This document shows, piece after piece, positions 9,232-21,626 of a stretch of DNA of 64,000 nt. A program made the translations under genes and the position numbers. The notes under the pieces are model-generated. The model worked only from the letters and a program-made list of their open reading frames with translations, did not search any database and was not told the origin of the DNA. The DNA is from Agromyces ramosus (GTDB lineage: Bacteria > Actinomycetota > Actinomycetes > Actinomycetales > Microbacteriaceae). The stretch spans positions 596,685 to 660,684 of the forward strand of contig NZ_SGWY01000002.1 of NCBI RefSeq assembly GCF_004216665.1. The letters are read 5' to 3'. Each line of letters opens with the position of its first letter. The stretch's first letter is position 1.

Positions 9232-10536
9232 TCACTCGGCGGTCGCCGCGGCAGGCGGCTGCCGCGTCGCGAGCAGTCGGAGCGTGTGCTCGACGACCTC
9301 CGCAGGACCGTGGTGCTCGGCCAGCCGCTCGGCGATGCGCGCGGCGTTCACGCGGTACGCGGCATCCGTCGACACCCGGCGCCACCCGCGGAGCACCGTA
9401 CGAGCCGAGGGACGGCCCGACCGCAGGTTCACGCCCGCGCCCGACCAGGCCACCCTGGCGGCCACCCCGGGCTTGTCGAGGTCGCCGCCGGCGACGATGA
9501 GCGGGATGCCGGCGGCGAGCGCGGCGAGCACACCGCCCCATCCGCCGTTCGTGACCATCACGTCGACCCTGGGGAGCAGGGCGCCGTAGGGGAGGAGGCC
9601 GGCCACGCGCGCGTTCGGCGGGGCGGGGAACGGCAGGCTCGGGTCATCCGCACGCCCCGTCGCGGCGACCACGAGCACGGGCTGCCGGCCGAGCGCCGCG
9701 AACGTGGGCTCGATGAGGTCGTGCGGGTCGACGTTCAGCGTGCCCTGCGTCACGTGCACCACCGGCTCCGCGGAGGCCGCGACCTCGTCCCACCATGTCG
9801 GCAGTGCCGCACCGCCCGCCGTCGCGCGGGTCAGCTCGCCGACGAACACGACATGCGTCGCGAGGTCGGATCGCGCGAACTCGAGCTCGGCGACGCCCGT
9901 GGCGCAGACGAGGTCGGAGGAGTACCACGCCTCGTCGAACGAGCGGCCGTTCGCCGGGAGCCCGGCGCGTGCGCGCTCGGCGATGTAGGCGCGCCGGATG
10001 CCGTATGCGCCGGCGCGCGCGACCGCCCGAAGCGCGCGATCGCGGAGTCGTCCGAGAGCGCCGGTCGCGGGCGCGAGGCCCAACATGGGCGGGGGCAGGT
10101 CGCGGCTGGGGATCGCGAGCGGCACGATGCTCACGGTGACCCACGGCGTGCGGGTGCGCTCGGACGCCAGGTGAGCGCCGAGGCTCAGGCCGTCGGCGAC
10201 GACGACGTCCCATGGGCGCTCGTCGAAGGCCCGGACCAGGTCGTCGGACTGGGCTGCGGCGGTGCGCACGAAGACGTGCTCCACGTTCGCCAGCATCTGG
10301 CGTGGACCCTTGCGCCCGCGCAGCATGGGGAAGGTCGCGGCCAGGTCGTGCTCGTCGAAGTCGGGCGCCGAGGTCCACCTGAGCGCCTGCGCGCCGACGG
10401 CCGTGAACCGGTCGGCATGGGCGGAGCCGGTGTAGACGCGCACACCGTGACCCGCCTCGACGAACGCGCGGGCGACGGCGGCCATCGGCGCGACGTGGCC
10501 CTGGAACGGCATCACGGCGATCATCACTTCGGCCAT
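9232..10536 (-). CDS. GT-B fold glycosyltransferase (UGT/MGT-like, family 1)
   Basis: A 434-aa protein resembling macrolide-type and UDP-sugar glycosyltransferases, which transfer an activated sugar to a small-molecule or lipid acceptor. The N-terminus MIAVMPFQGHVAPMAAVA is the usual acceptor-domain start with its base-like His. The C-terminal donor domain has LLPYGALLPRVDVMVTNGGW and AAGIPLIVAGGDLDKPGVAAR, matching the UGT signature (HxGxGT replaced by TNGGWGG; D-K/Q at the sugar site). ATG 10536 is preferred; the open frame extends to 10740 but that part looks non-coding. It stands alone, divergent from the DoxX-like gene. Substrate cannot be inferred. Confidence 0.85.
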   Translation of the reverse strand: MAEVMIAVMPFQGHVAPMAAVARAFVEAGHGVRVYTGSAHADRFTAVGAQALRWTSAPDFDEHDLAATFPMLRGRKGPRQMLANVEHVFVRTAAAQSDDLVRAFDERPWDVVVADGLSLGAHLASERTRTPWVTVSIVPLAIPSRDLPPPMLGLAPATGALGRLRDRALRAVARAGAYGIRRAYIAERARAGLPANGRSFDEAWYSSDLVCATGVAELEFARSDLATHVVFVGELTRATAGGAALPTWWDEVAASAEPVVHVTQGTLNVDPHDLIEPTFAALGRQPVLVVAATGRADDPSLPFPAPPNARVAGLLPYGALLPRVDVMVTNGGWGGVLAALAAGIPLIVAGGDLDKPGVAARVAWSGAGVNLRSGRPSARTVLRGWRRVSTDAAYRVNAARIAERLAEHHGPAEVVEHTLRLLATRQPPAAATAE

Positions 10537-10733
10537 GCCCGATTCGACCACATCAGCCTGCTTCGCCGTCACCCCCAGTGCTGGCACGGGGAGGGGAATG
10601 GGTGGAGACCCTCCCCGGATTCCGGCGCAGGCCCGGATCTCCGGGACGGTCGCAGCCGGTTCACTGGATCTCGGTGCCGCACGTGCGAGCGCCGATCCCA
10701 ACACCTGAAGGCTCTGGAAGGAGCACCTGCGCC
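10537..10733. other. intergenic region between divergent genes
   Basis: 197 bp separating the glycosyltransferase (minus) from the DoxX-like gene (plus). It must hold both promoters, but I cannot pick -35/-10 pairs with confidence. The only clear signal is a GGAAGGAG Shine-Dalgarno at about 10716-10723 ahead of the DoxX-like gene. A short GC-rich inverted repeat (CCCGG..CCGGG) lies near 10632. Confidence 0.6.
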
Positions 10734-11270
10734 ATGTCATCGATCCCCGCCCCCACTCCCGGCCTGCAGCCCGTCGGCCCCCGTCCGGTCCCGGCCTCCC
10801 ACCTCAGCCTCATCGACCGCCTCGGCGCGTTCGAGGGCATGCTCAAGGCGTTCCTCGAGCGGTGGAGCGTCCCGGCCCTCCGCGTCGCCCTCGGCGTCGT
10901 GTTCGTCGCCTTCGGCGTGATCAAGTTCTTCCCCGGGGTCAGCCCGGTCGAGTCGCTCGTCGAGGCGACGTGGGGCGTGCTCACCTTCGGCATCGTCGGC
11001 GGCCAGCTCGCCATGATCCTCACGGCGGTCATCGAGACCGTCGCCGGGCTCGCCCTGATCTCGGGCGTGTTCGCCCGTTTCGGACTCGTCATGCTCGCCG
11101 TCGCCTTCGTCGGCATCCTGTCGCCGCTCGTCTTCTTCCCGAGCGAGCTGTTCACGGCCGCGGGGCCGACCCTGCTCGGTCAGTACGTCCTCAAGAACGT
11201 GGTGCTCATCGCGGCGGCGCTCGTCGTCGCGTCGCGGGTGCTGCGCGGATCGGCCAGGTCCGGCCGGTGA
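10734..11270 (+). CDS. DoxX-like integral membrane protein
   Basis: A 178-aa membrane protein with about four hydrophobic helices. ALRVALGVVFVAFGVIKFFPG is the first helix with the Gly-Phe-x-K signature of DoxX proteins. Later helices fall around AMILTAVIETVAGLALI, RFGLVMLAVAFVGILSPLV and LKNVVLIAAALVVASRV. A proline-rich cytoplasmic N-terminus of about 40 residues precedes them. ATG 10734 has a strong Shine-Dalgarno (GGAAGGAG) 10 nt upstream. DoxX-like proteins are linked to membrane redox processes in some species, but no specific role can be assigned here. Confidence 0.82.
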   Translation: MSSIPAPTPGLQPVGPRPVPASHLSLIDRLGAFEGMLKAFLERWSVPALRVALGVVFVAFGVIKFFPGVSPVESLVEATWGVLTFGIVGGQLAMILTAVIETVAGLALISGVFARFGLVMLAVAFVGILSPLVFFPSELFTAAGPTLLGQYVLKNVVLIAAALVVASRVLRGSARSGR

Positions 11271-11287
11271 CCCGGCGGCACCCGGCA

Positions 11288-11320
11288 CGAAGGGCGGAGC
11301 GCATGGCGCTCCGCCCTTCG
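11288..11320. terminator. perfect 14-bp hairpin between convergent genes
   Basis: A 14-bp uninterrupted stem (arms 11288-11301 and 11307-11320) around the 5-nt loop CATGG, 17 nt after the DoxX-like stop. There is no U-tract, as is common in high-GC actinobacteria. It could stop transcripts from both sides, since the neighbouring gene is convergent. Confidence 0.75.
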
Positions 11321-11339
11321 GCGTTCAGGGGGTGCGGCC

Positions 11340-11388
11340 ATCAGATCGCGCATGCGGTTATCGGCGATCAGATCGCGCGCATGCGATT
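11340..11388. repeat. short direct repeat copying the 3' end of the convergent gene
   Basis: ATCAGATCGCGC-ATGCGGTT (11340-11359) and ATCAGATCGCGCGCATGCGATT (11367-11388) are near-identical. The second copy contains the stop codon and last residues (NRMRAI) of the minus-strand gene. The first is a slightly degraded duplicate just beyond it. Confidence 0.7.
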
Positions 11389-11772
11389 GTTGCGTGCGTC
11401 GTGCGTGAGCTCGGCGAGCCCGAGCGCCTCGAGCAGCGGCGGCAGGTACATGCCGAACCGTCCCCGGTAGCCCTTCCGGAGGCCGTACCAGCCGCCGACG
11501 GGATTGGCCGCTGATCGTCCCCAGGCCTCGACCGTGCCGTCGGCGGCGGTCTTCTGCTCGTCGGCCGCACCCAGCGGCACCCAGTCGCCCTGCTCGCGCA
11601 GCCAGGCGGCGAGGTCGTCGATCGCCGAGAGGCGGTATGTCAGCGTGGTCGAGCCCACCCTGCAGACGAGCGCGGGCGGTTCGGCGCCCTCGTCGCGGTA
11701 CATCGTGTACGCCGACGTTCCCGGTGCCGTCGTCAACTGCCAGGGATCGTCCGCGGTGCCCGTGCCGGCCAT
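11368..11772 (-). CDS. small conserved actinobacterial protein of unknown function
   Basis: 134 aa, soluble, no signal peptide or membrane segment. The N-terminus MAGTGTADDPWQLTTAPGTS and the phrases YTMYRDE, EQGDWVPLGAADEQK and PVGGWYGLRKGYRGRFGMYL look strongly conserved rather than random, and I associate them with a small actinobacterial DUF (possibly DUF6855; the name is uncertain). ATG 11772 has purine-rich GGAGG/GGGAGGGG stretches just upstream; the frame is open further but lacks coding character. It sits head-to-head with the pyrimidine operon. Confidence 0.75.
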   Translation of the reverse strand: MAGTGTADDPWQLTTAPGTSAYTMYRDEGAEPPALVCRVGSTTLTYRLSAIDDLAAWLREQGDWVPLGAADEQKTAADGTVEAWGRSAANPVGGWYGLRKGYRGRFGMYLPPLLEALGLAELTHDARNNRMRAI

Positions 11773-11860
11773 GAGCCCCTCCCGTCCTCCTCGACGCGGG
11801 GAGGCCCCCGCGCGGCCGATGCTACTCCCGACCGCCGCGGGCGGCGACGGCCACGGCTGG

Positions 11861-11866
11861 TAGGCT
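11861..11866 (+). promoter_or_regulatory. probable -10 of the pyr operon promoter
   Basis: TAGGCT would start transcription near 11873 and give a leader of about 47 nt. That leader contains the PyrR-binding loop and the pyrR Shine-Dalgarno. No clear -35. Confidence 0.5.
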
Positions 11867-11888
11867 GGATCGGAAGGCAACCTTGAAG

Positions 11889-11914
11889 CCCGTCCCGTGA
11901 GGCGGAGAAGGGAG
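11889..11914 (+). promoter_or_regulatory. PyrR-binding RNA hairpin overlapping the pyrR ribosome-binding site region
   Basis: In RNA, 11890-11905 reads CCGUCCCGUGAGGCGG. This fits the PyrR-site consensus UCC-N-G-N-GAGG-Y at every defined core position: a CCG/CGG lower stem, a bulged U, a CC/GG upper stem and the CGUGA loop. The Shine-Dalgarno (AAGGGA, about 11908-11913) follows directly. By analogy with mycobacterial pyr leaders, UMP-bound PyrR would stabilise the hairpin and block translation. There is no obvious terminator hairpin, which favours translational over transcriptional control. Confidence 0.75.
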
Positions 11915-11919
11915 TCCGC

Positions 11920-12459
11920 ATGGCTGTGCGCACCGTGCTGCAGCAGGCTGACATCGATCGGGCGATCACTCGCATCGCCCACGAGATCCTCGAGTCGAAT
12001 CGCGGGGCCGAACGGCTCGTGCTCCTCGGGATCCCCACCCGTGGCGTCGTGCTCGCCGACCGCCTCGCCGCGATCATCGGCCGCATCGCGGCCTCCGACG
12101 TTCCCGCCGGAGCGCTCGATGTGACGATGTACCGCGACGACCTGGGCCGGCATCCCGTCCGTACGCCGCAGCCGACCTCGGTGCCCTCCGGCGGAATCGA
12201 CGGAGCCACGGTCGTGCTCGTCGACGACGTGCTCTACTCGGGCCGCACGATCCGGGCCGCCTTCGACGCGCTCGCCGACCTCGGCCGCGCTCGCGCAGTG
12301 CGCCTCGCCGTGCTCGTCGACCGCGGTCACCGCGAGTTCCCGATCCGGGCGGACTTCGTCGGCAAGAACCTGCCGAGCTCGACCCGCGAGCGCATCAACG
12401 TCCGCCTCGCCGAGGTCGACGGCGACGACGCCGTGACGATCGACGGTGGTGACGACTGA
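11920..12459 (+). CDS. pyrR: bifunctional pyr operon regulator / uracil phosphoribosyltransferase
   Basis: RNA-binding regulator that senses UMP/PRPP and also has weak uracil phosphoribosyltransferase activity. It is 179 aa. PRPP-binding motif [17 protein letters not shown] near residue 97, [14 protein letters not shown] near residue 37 and MYRDDLGR are as in PyrR. ATG 11920 has a Shine-Dalgarno (AAGGGA) 7 nt away, adjacent to a PyrR-type RNA hairpin. It is the first gene of the operon; pyrB begins on the A of its stop codon. Confidence 0.96.
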   Translation: MAVRTVLQQADIDRAITRIAHEILESNRGAERLVLLGIPTRGVVLADRLAAIIGRIAASDVPAGALDVTMYRDDLGRHPVRTPQPTSVPSGGIDGATVVLVDDVLYSGRTIRAAFDALADLGRARAVRLAVLVDRGHREFPIRADFVGKNLPSSTRERINVRLAEVDGDDAVTIDGGDD

Positions 12460-13412
12460 TGCGCCACCTGCTCTCCACGAAGGAGCTCTCGCGTGACGAC
12501 GCGATCGCCCTGCTCGATGTCGCCGAGGACATGGCGGCCGTGCAGGAGCGTGAGATGAAGAAGCTCCCGACGCTGCGCGGCAGGACCGTCGTGAACCTCT
12601 TCTTCGAGGACTCCACCCGTACGCGCATCTCATTCGAGGCCGCGGCGAAGCGGCTGTCGGCCGACGTCATCAACTTCAGTGCGAAGGGGTCGAGCGTCTC
12701 GAAGGGCGAGAGCCTGAAGGACACCGCGCAGACGCTCCAGGCCATGGGCGCCGACGGCGTCGTCATCCGCCACCACGCATCGGGCGCCCCGCAGACGCTC
12801 GCGATGAGCGGATGGATCGACGCCGGCGTCGTGAACGCCGGCGACGGCACGCACGAGCACCCGACGCAGGCGCTGCTCGACGCGTTCACGATCCGGCGCC
12901 GCCTGCACGGCGCGACGTCGCGGGGACGCGGTCTCGACGGCGTGCACGTCGTGATCGTCGGCGACATCCTGCACTCCCGCGTCGCGCGTTCGAACGTGTG
13001 GCTGCTCACGACGCTCGGCGCAACGGTCGAGCTCGTCGCGCCGCCCACGCTCCTGCCGGTCGACACGACGGCGTGGCCCGCCCGCGTCGGCTACGACCTC
13101 GACGCCTCGCTCGCCGGCGGTCCCGACGTGGTCATGATGCTCCGCATCCAGGCCGAGCGGATGCACGCCGCATTCTTCCCCAACAGCCGCGAGTACGCGC
13201 GCACGTGGGGACTGGACGACGCCCGGTTCGATCGGCTGCCCCCGACTACGATGGTGATGCACCCCGGACCCATGAACCGCGGGCTGGAGATCGCCGCCCG
13301 CGCCGCAGATTCGCCGCAGTCCACGGTGCGCGAGCAGGTCGCGAACGGAGTATCAGTGAGAATGGCCGCCCTCTATCTGCTGCTGTCGGGCGAACGGGGT
13401 GACGCCGCATGA
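12459..13412 (+). CDS. pyrB: aspartate carbamoyltransferase, catalytic subunit
   Basis: Joins carbamoyl phosphate and aspartate. It is 317 aa. The carbamoyl-phosphate loop [15 protein letters not shown] near residue 48, the [13 protein letters not shown] segment near 133 and [10 protein letters not shown] near 226 are hallmarks. No regulatory subunit (PyrI) is present, consistent with the Gram-positive type. The ATG reuses the last base of the pyrR TGA and its own stop overlaps pyrC by 4 nt. Confidence 0.97.
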   Translation: MRHLLSTKELSRDDAIALLDVAEDMAAVQEREMKKLPTLRGRTVVNLFFEDSTRTRISFEAAAKRLSADVINFSAKGSSVSKGESLKDTAQTLQAMGADGVVIRHHASGAPQTLAMSGWIDAGVVNAGDGTHEHPTQALLDAFTIRRRLHGATSRGRGLDGVHVVIVGDILHSRVARSNVWLLTTLGATVELVAPPTLLPVDTTAWPARVGYDLDASLAGGPDVVMMLRIQAERMHAAFFPNSREYARTWGLDDARFDRLPPTTMVMHPGPMNRGLEIAARAADSPQSTVREQVANGVSVRMAALYLLLSGERGDAA

Positions 13413-14752
13413 CCGAGCGCTTCCTGATCACCGGCGCGACGCTCGCGACGGGCGGGCGTGCCGACCTCCTCCTCTCGGACGGCGTCATCGCCGAGGTCGG
13501 TCGCATCGCGGATGCCGCGGGCGCGACGGTCGTCGACGCCGACGGGCTCGTGGCCCTGCCCGGGCTCGTCGACCTGCACACCCACCTCCGCGAGCCGGGC
13601 TACGAGCAGAGCGAGACGGTGCTCACCGGGACGCAGGCCGCCGCGGCGGGCGGGTTCACGGCCGTCTTCGCAATGGCGAACACCTCTCCCGTGGCCGACA
13701 CCGCCGGGGTCGTGGAGCAGGAGGCGAGCCTCGGCCGCGCCGCCGGCTACGCCACCGTGCAGCCGATCGGGGCGGTCACGGTCGGCCTGAAGGGCGAGCA
13801 GCTCGCCGAGCTCGGTGCGATGGCCCGCTCGCGGGCGAACGTGCGCGTCTTCTCCGATGACGGCTTCTGCGTCTCGGACCCGCTGCTCATGCGCCGGGCC
13901 CTCGAGTACGTGAAGGCGTTCGACGGCGTGATCGCTCAGCACGCGCAGGAGCCGCGGCTCACCCAGGGCGCCCAGATGAACGAGGGGGCGCTCTCGGGCG
14001 AGCTCGGCCTCGTCGGCTGGCCCGCCGTCGCCGAGGAGTCGATCATCGCCCGCGACGTGCTGCTCGCCGAGCACGTCGGCAGCCGCCTGCACGTCTGCCA
14101 CGTCTCCACCGCCGGTTCCGTCGAGGTCATCCGCTGGGCGAAGGCCCGCGGCATCGACGTCACCGCCGAGGTCACGCCCCACCACCTGCTGCTCACCGAG
14201 GACCTCGTCTCGAGCTACGACCCCCGGTTCAAGGTCAACCCGCCGCTGCGCCGCGCCGAGGACGTCGAAGCCCTGCGCCTCGCGCTCGCCGACGGCACCA
14301 TCGACATCGTCGCGACCGACCACGCGCCCCACCCGGTCGAGGCGAAGGAGAGCGAGTGGGACGCCGCCGCGAACGGCATGGTCGGGCTCGAGTCCGCGCT
14401 CGCCGTCGTGCACGCCGCCGTCGTCGAGAACGGCCTCCTCGACTGGGCGGATGTCGCGCGCGTGCTGTCCGCCGCCCCCGCGAGCATCGGCCGCCTGGCC
14501 GGCCACGGGCAGCCACTGGAGCGCGGATCGGCGGCGGAGGTCGCGCTGTACGATCCCGCCGCGGCATCCGACTTCTCCCTCGACCGGCTCGCCGGGCGCA
14601 GCGTGAACTCGCCCTACCTCGGGCGGAGGTTGCCCGGTCGCGTCGTCGCCACGTTCCACGGGGGCTACGCCACGTACCTCGACGGCGCGGTGCGCCCTGC
14701 CGACGAGATCGCCCGGCACGCCTCCGCGCGGCTGGAGGGGACCCGTGGATAA
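13409..14752 (+). CDS. pyrC: dihydroorotase
   Basis: Zinc amidohydrolase that closes carbamoyl aspartate to dihydroorotate. It is 447 aa (class I). The metal-binding [15 protein letters not shown] near residue 58, the later histidines in [10 protein letters not shown] and EVTPHHLLL, and the catalytic Asp in ATDHAPHP are all visible. ATGA overlap with pyrB; GTG of the next gene begins inside its end. Operon order matches the mycobacterial pyr cluster. Confidence 0.97.
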   Translation: MTERFLITGATLATGGRADLLLSDGVIAEVGRIADAAGATVVDADGLVALPGLVDLHTHLREPGYEQSETVLTGTQAAAAGGFTAVFAMANTSPVADTAGVVEQEASLGRAAGYATVQPIGAVTVGLKGEQLAELGAMARSRANVRVFSDDGFCVSDPLLMRRALEYVKAFDGVIAQHAQEPRLTQGAQMNEGALSGELGLVGWPAVAEESIIARDVLLAEHVGSRLHVCHVSTAGSVEVIRWAKARGIDVTAEVTPHHLLLTEDLVSSYDPRFKVNPPLRRAEDVEALRLALADGTIDIVATDHAPHPVEAKESEWDAAANGMVGLESALAVVHAAVVENGLLDWADVARVLSAAPASIGRLAGHGQPLERGSAAEVALYDPAAASDFSLDRLAGRSVNSPYLGRRLPGRVVATFHGGYATYLDGAVRPADEIARHASARLEGTRG

Positions 14753-15296
14753 ATGGGCCGGCGCACTCGTCGCCATCGTCATCATCGGGCTCGCGGCGTG
14801 GCTCATGGTGCGGTCGTGGAAGCGCCGCACCGTTCGCGACGAGCGGATCACCCCGTACCCGCTGCCCGCGTCGCTCGGCCCGTCGATCCTCGAGACGGAG
14901 GTGCTGTACGTCGCGACGACGCCGACCGGCGAGCCGCTCGAGCGCCTCGCCGTGCACGGCCTCGCCTTCCGCGGCGCCGCCCGCATCGAGGTCGCGCCCG
15001 AGGGGATGGTGCTTCGCGTCGCCGGCGAACCCGCGAGCTTCCTCCCCGCCGACCGCATCGTGTCGGCCGGCGAGGCGAGCTACGCGATCGACCGCGGCGT
15101 GGAGCCCGAGGGGCTGGTCGTGGTGACGTGGATCGCGAACCTCGCCGATCCCGAGCAGGCGGCCCCCAACGTCGACAGCTACCTCAGGGCCCGGTATCCG
15201 GGCGACTCGGCGCGCATCATCGCCGCCATCACGGACATCGCCGCCGCGCGTACCGCGCCGCGGCCGGAACAGGAGAGCGAGGCCTCGGATGACTGA
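14745..15296 (+). CDS. membrane-anchored PH-like domain protein of the pyr operon, function unknown
   Basis: 183 aa with one N-terminal membrane helix ([19 protein letters not shown], residues about 4-22), a short basic stretch, then a soluble beta-rich domain (residues about 45-150) that looks like the bacterial PH-like fold seen in actinobacterial proteins at this locus. The acidic tail is low complexity. The same position between pyrC and carA holds a membrane/export protein in mycobacteria. GTG start overlaps the pyrC stop by 8 nt and carA overlaps its end by 8 nt. No catalytic motif seen; a role in pyrimidine synthesis is unproven. Confidence 0.8.
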   Translation: MDKWAGALVAIVIIGLAAWLMVRSWKRRTVRDERITPYPLPASLGPSILETEVLYVATTPTGEPLERLAVHGLAFRGAARIEVAPEGMVLRVAGEPASFLPADRIVSAGEASYAIDRGVEPEGLVVVTWIANLADPEQAAPNVDSYLRARYPGDSARIIAAITDIAAARTAPRPEQESEASDD

Positions 15297-16451
15297 GACC
15301 CCCACCCCAACCCGCACCGACGAGCCGGCCGTGCTCGTGCTCGAGGACGGCCGCCGCTACGAGGGACGCGCCTACGGCGCGCGCGGGCGCACGCTCGGCG
15401 AGGCCGTGTTCGCCACCGGCATGACGGGCTACCAGGAGACCCTCACCGACCCCTCGTACGCCGGCCAGATCGTCATGATGACGGCGCCGCACATCGGCAA
15501 CACCGGAATGAACGACGAGGACATGGAGTCCGCGCGCATCTGGGTGGCCGGGTTCGTCGTGCGCGATCCCTCCCGCGTCGTCTCGAACTTCCGCTCCCAG
15601 CGGAGCCTCGACGACGACCTCGAGGCTTCCGGCATCGTGGGCATCAGCGGCATCGACACGCGCGCGGTCACGCGTCACATCCGCTCCGCCGGCGCCATGC
15701 GCGCGGGCATCTTCTCGGGTGACGCCGCCCAGCTCACGCACGGCGAGCAGCTCGAGCTGGTGCTCGGCGGCGCCGAGATGACGGGCCTGAACCTCTCGGG
15801 CACCGTGTCGACCACCGAGTCGTACACGCTGCCCGCCGAGGGCGACCGGGTCGGATCCGTCGCCGTGCTCGACCTCGGCGTGAAGACGTCGACCCTGAGG
15901 TTCCTCGCCGAGCGCGGCTTCGACGTGCACGTGGTGCCCCAGTCGATCACCGCGGACGAGGTGCTCGCCCTGGCCCCCGATGCGCTGTTCTTCTCGAACG
16001 GACCGGGCGACCCCGGGGCATCCGACGCGCACGTCGAACTCCTGCGGGCGACGCTGCGCGAGGGCCTGCCGTACTTCGGCATCTGCTTCGGCAACCAGCT
16101 GCTCGGACGCGCCCTCGGGTTCGGCACCTACAAGCTGCCCTTCGGCCATCGCGGCATCAACCAGCCGGTGCTCGACAAGGCCACCGGCCGGGTCGAGATC
16201 ACCGCACACAACCACGGCTTCGCCGTCGACGCCCCGATCGACCGCGTGAGCGAATCGGCCGAGGGCTTCGGGCGCGTCGAGGTGAGCCACTACGACCTCA
16301 ACGACAACGTCGTCGAGGGCCTCAACTGCCTCGACATCCCCGCCTTCTCGGTGCAGTACCACCCCGAGTCGGCCGCCGGCCCCCACGACGCCAACTACCT
16401 GTTCGACCGCTTCCGCGACATGGTCATCGCGAGCAAGGAGACGAGCGCCTG

Positions 16452-16452
<1 letters not shown>
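15289..16452 (+). CDS. carA: carbamoyl phosphate synthase, small (glutaminase) subunit
   Basis: Releases ammonia from glutamine and channels it to CarB. It is 387 aa. The N-terminal CPSase domain has the [20 protein letters not shown] signature. The C-terminal class I amidotransferase has the nucleophile Cys in [13 protein letters not shown] near residue 265 and the His-Glu pair in [13 protein letters not shown]. The nucleophile motif GICFGN differs slightly from the usual GICLGH but keeps the Cys. Overlaps the preceding gene by 8 nt; its TGA overlaps the carB ATG by one base. Confidence 0.97.
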
Positions 16453-19744
<3,292 letters not shown>

Positions 19745-19748
<4 letters not shown>

Positions 19749-20629
19749 ACGGCGCCTCCGTGATGCCCTTCGGCGAACGGCTGGAAGCCGTGTTCGCAGC
19801 ATACGGGCACCTGTGCCTCGGCATCGACCCGCACGCCTCGCTGCTCGCCGAGTGGGGCCAGCCCGACTCCGCAGAGGGCGTGCGCGAGTTCGGCCTGCGC
19901 GCCGTCGAGGCCGCGGCCGACAAGGTCGGCATCGTGAAGCCGCAGGTCGCGTTCTTCGAGCGGCACGGCGCCGCGGGGTACGCCGCGCTCGAGCGCGTCC
20001 TCCGCGAGGCGCGCGACGCCGACCTGCTGGTCATCGCCGACGCGAAGCGCGGCGACATCGGCTCGACCGTCGACGCCTACGGCGCGGCGTGGCTCCGCCC
20101 CGGTTCCAGCCTCGAGGCCGATGCCATGACGATCAGCGCCTACCAGGGCCTCGGCTCCGTCGAGCAGGTCATGGTGGCCGCGGAGGCGGCGGGCAAGGGA
20201 CTGTTCGTGCTCGCCGCGACATCCAACCCCGAGGCGGCGGCGATCCAGCGGGCCGTCCTGCAGCAGTCGAGCCGCGCCGGCAGCACGGTCGCGCAGGCGA
20301 TCACGCAGGGCGTGATCGGATGGAACCAGGGTCGAGCGGATGCCGCGACGCGCACGCTCGGCTCGATCGGCGTCGTGTTCGGCGCCACCACCGACCTGCG
20401 GGTGACGGGCATCGACACCGACGCGGAACCGCCGCGGCCGGGACTGCCCGTGCTCGCCCCCGGATTCGGGCACCAGGGCGCCGAGCCCGGCGACATCCGC
20501 ACCAGGTTCGGCGCGTTCGCCTCCGGCGTCATCGCCAGCGAGTCGCGTTCGCTGCTCGCTGCCGGTCCCGATGGGCTCGCCGACGCGATCGCGCGTCGCG
20601 CAGACGAGTACGGAGCTGCGATTGCCTGA
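19745..20629 (+). CDS. pyrF: orotidine 5'-phosphate decarboxylase (type 2)
   Basis: Decarboxylates OMP to UMP. It is 294 aa, in the longer type 2 subfamily used by actinobacteria. The catalytic Lys lies in [13 protein letters not shown] near residue 100, with LCLGIDPH at the N-terminus and [16 protein letters not shown] near the phosphate site. ATG overlaps the carB stop by 4 nt. The last codons overlap the TTG start of the mIHF-gmk fusion by 8 nt. This ends the UMP-synthesis block; dihydroorotate dehydrogenase (pyrD) and pyrE are not in the window. Confidence 0.96.
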
Positions 20630-21563
20630 GACGACGACCACCCCGACGCACGGCACGACCGCGACCGCGTCGCCCCCCGAGGTCGACCGCGTCGCCGCGT
20701 CGCGGGCGGCGGTCGCCGCGCGGCGCGCCCGGGCGTCCGTCAAGGCCGATGTGGCGAGCGGCTCGCGCAGCCCTCTCGACGTGCTGCGCGAGGCCTACGA
20801 GGCGCCCGAGGGCGTCGAGGGGCGCCTCCGGGTACCCGAGTTCCTCACCTCCATCCCGGCGATCGGCGCCACCAAGAGCGCTCGCATCATGGACGAGCTC
20901 GGGATCGCCAAGTCCAAGCGGCTCGGCGGGCTCGGTCGCCTGCAGCGCAGGCGGCTCCGCGAGTTCGTGGCCGACTGGGTCGCCGGTCACGGCGGCACCG
21001 GGGACCGCCTGGTCGTGCTGGCGGGGCCGACCGCTGTGGGCAAGGGGACCGTCGCGTCGTACATCCGACGGCACCACCCCGAGGTGCGCCTGTCGGTCTC
21101 GGCGACCACGCGACCGCCCCGGCCGGGCGAGGTCGAGGGCGAGCACTATTACTTCGTCGACGACACCGAGTTCGACCGCATGATCGCGGCGGGGGATCTC
21201 CTCGAGTGGGCCACCGTGCACAACGCCTCCCGGTACGGCACTCCGCGGCGTCCCGTTGACGAGGCGATCGCCGAGGGCAGCAGCGTGCTGCTCGAGATCG
21301 ACATCCAGGGTGCGCGCTCCGTGCGACGCGCGATGCCCGAGGCGACGCTCGTGTTCCTCCTGCCGCCCACCTGGGACGAGCTGGTGCGCCGGCTCGTCGG
21401 CCGGGGCACCGAGAGCCCCGCCGAGCAGCAGCGCCGCCTGGAGACCGCGAAGGTCGAGCTGGCCGCCGTCGACGAGTTCGACCACCAGGTCGTGAACCAC
21501 GACGTCGGCGAGGCCGCGCAAAAGGTCGTAGACTTGATGAGGCCCCGAAAGGGTCGGCGTTGA
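20622..21563 (+). CDS. gmk: fusion: actinobacterial integration host factor (mIHF) domain - guanylate kinase
   Basis: Residues about 25-118 form an mIHF-type DNA-binding domain. It has a basic helix [19 protein letters not shown], then [20 protein letters not shown] and [20 protein letters not shown], the helix-two-turn-helix part of mycobacterial IHF. Residues about 128-313 are a complete guanylate kinase: P-loop GPTAVGKGT at 135-143, GMP-binding [21 protein letters not shown] and EIDIQGA. In mycobacteria these are two adjacent genes (mihF, gmk). TTG 20622 is chosen for its Shine-Dalgarno (GGAG, 20612-20615) and 8-nt overlap with pyrF; an ATG at 20571 is possible but has no such support. Confidence 0.92.
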   Translation: MPETTTTPTHGTTATASPPEVDRVAASRAAVAARRARASVKADVASGSRSPLDVLREAYEAPEGVEGRLRVPEFLTSIPAIGATKSARIMDELGIAKSKRLGGLGRLQRRRLREFVADWVAGHGGTGDRLVVLAGPTAVGKGTVASYIRRHHPEVRLSVSATTRPPRPGEVEGEHYYFVDDTEFDRMIAAGDLLEWATVHNASRYGTPRRPVDEAIAEGSSVLLEIDIQGARSVRRAMPEATLVFLLPPTWDELVRRLVGRGTESPAEQQRRLETAKVELAAVDEFDHQVVNHDVGEAAQKVVDLMRPRKGRR

Positions 21564-21626
21564 GCTGCCCGGGCCGCAAGTTTCCGCGCACAGAGGTGCG
21601 CACGTTCCGTTCTAAGGAGTCTGTCC

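Noticed and set aside
10537..10740. Upstream extension of the glycosyltransferase (68 codons)
   Set aside because: GT-B N-terminus begins at MAEVMIAVMPFQGH; the added part is unlike the family and would consume the divergent promoter region.
11773..12633. N-terminal extension of the small unknown gene across pyrR (minus strand)
   Set aside because: Conserved-looking sequence starts at MAGTGTADD (11772) with a Shine-Dalgarno; the extension lies antisense to pyrR.
12995..13010. SOS-box-like GTTCGAACGTG inside pyrB
   Set aside because: Half-sites are not spaced by 4 nt and it lies within a coding region.
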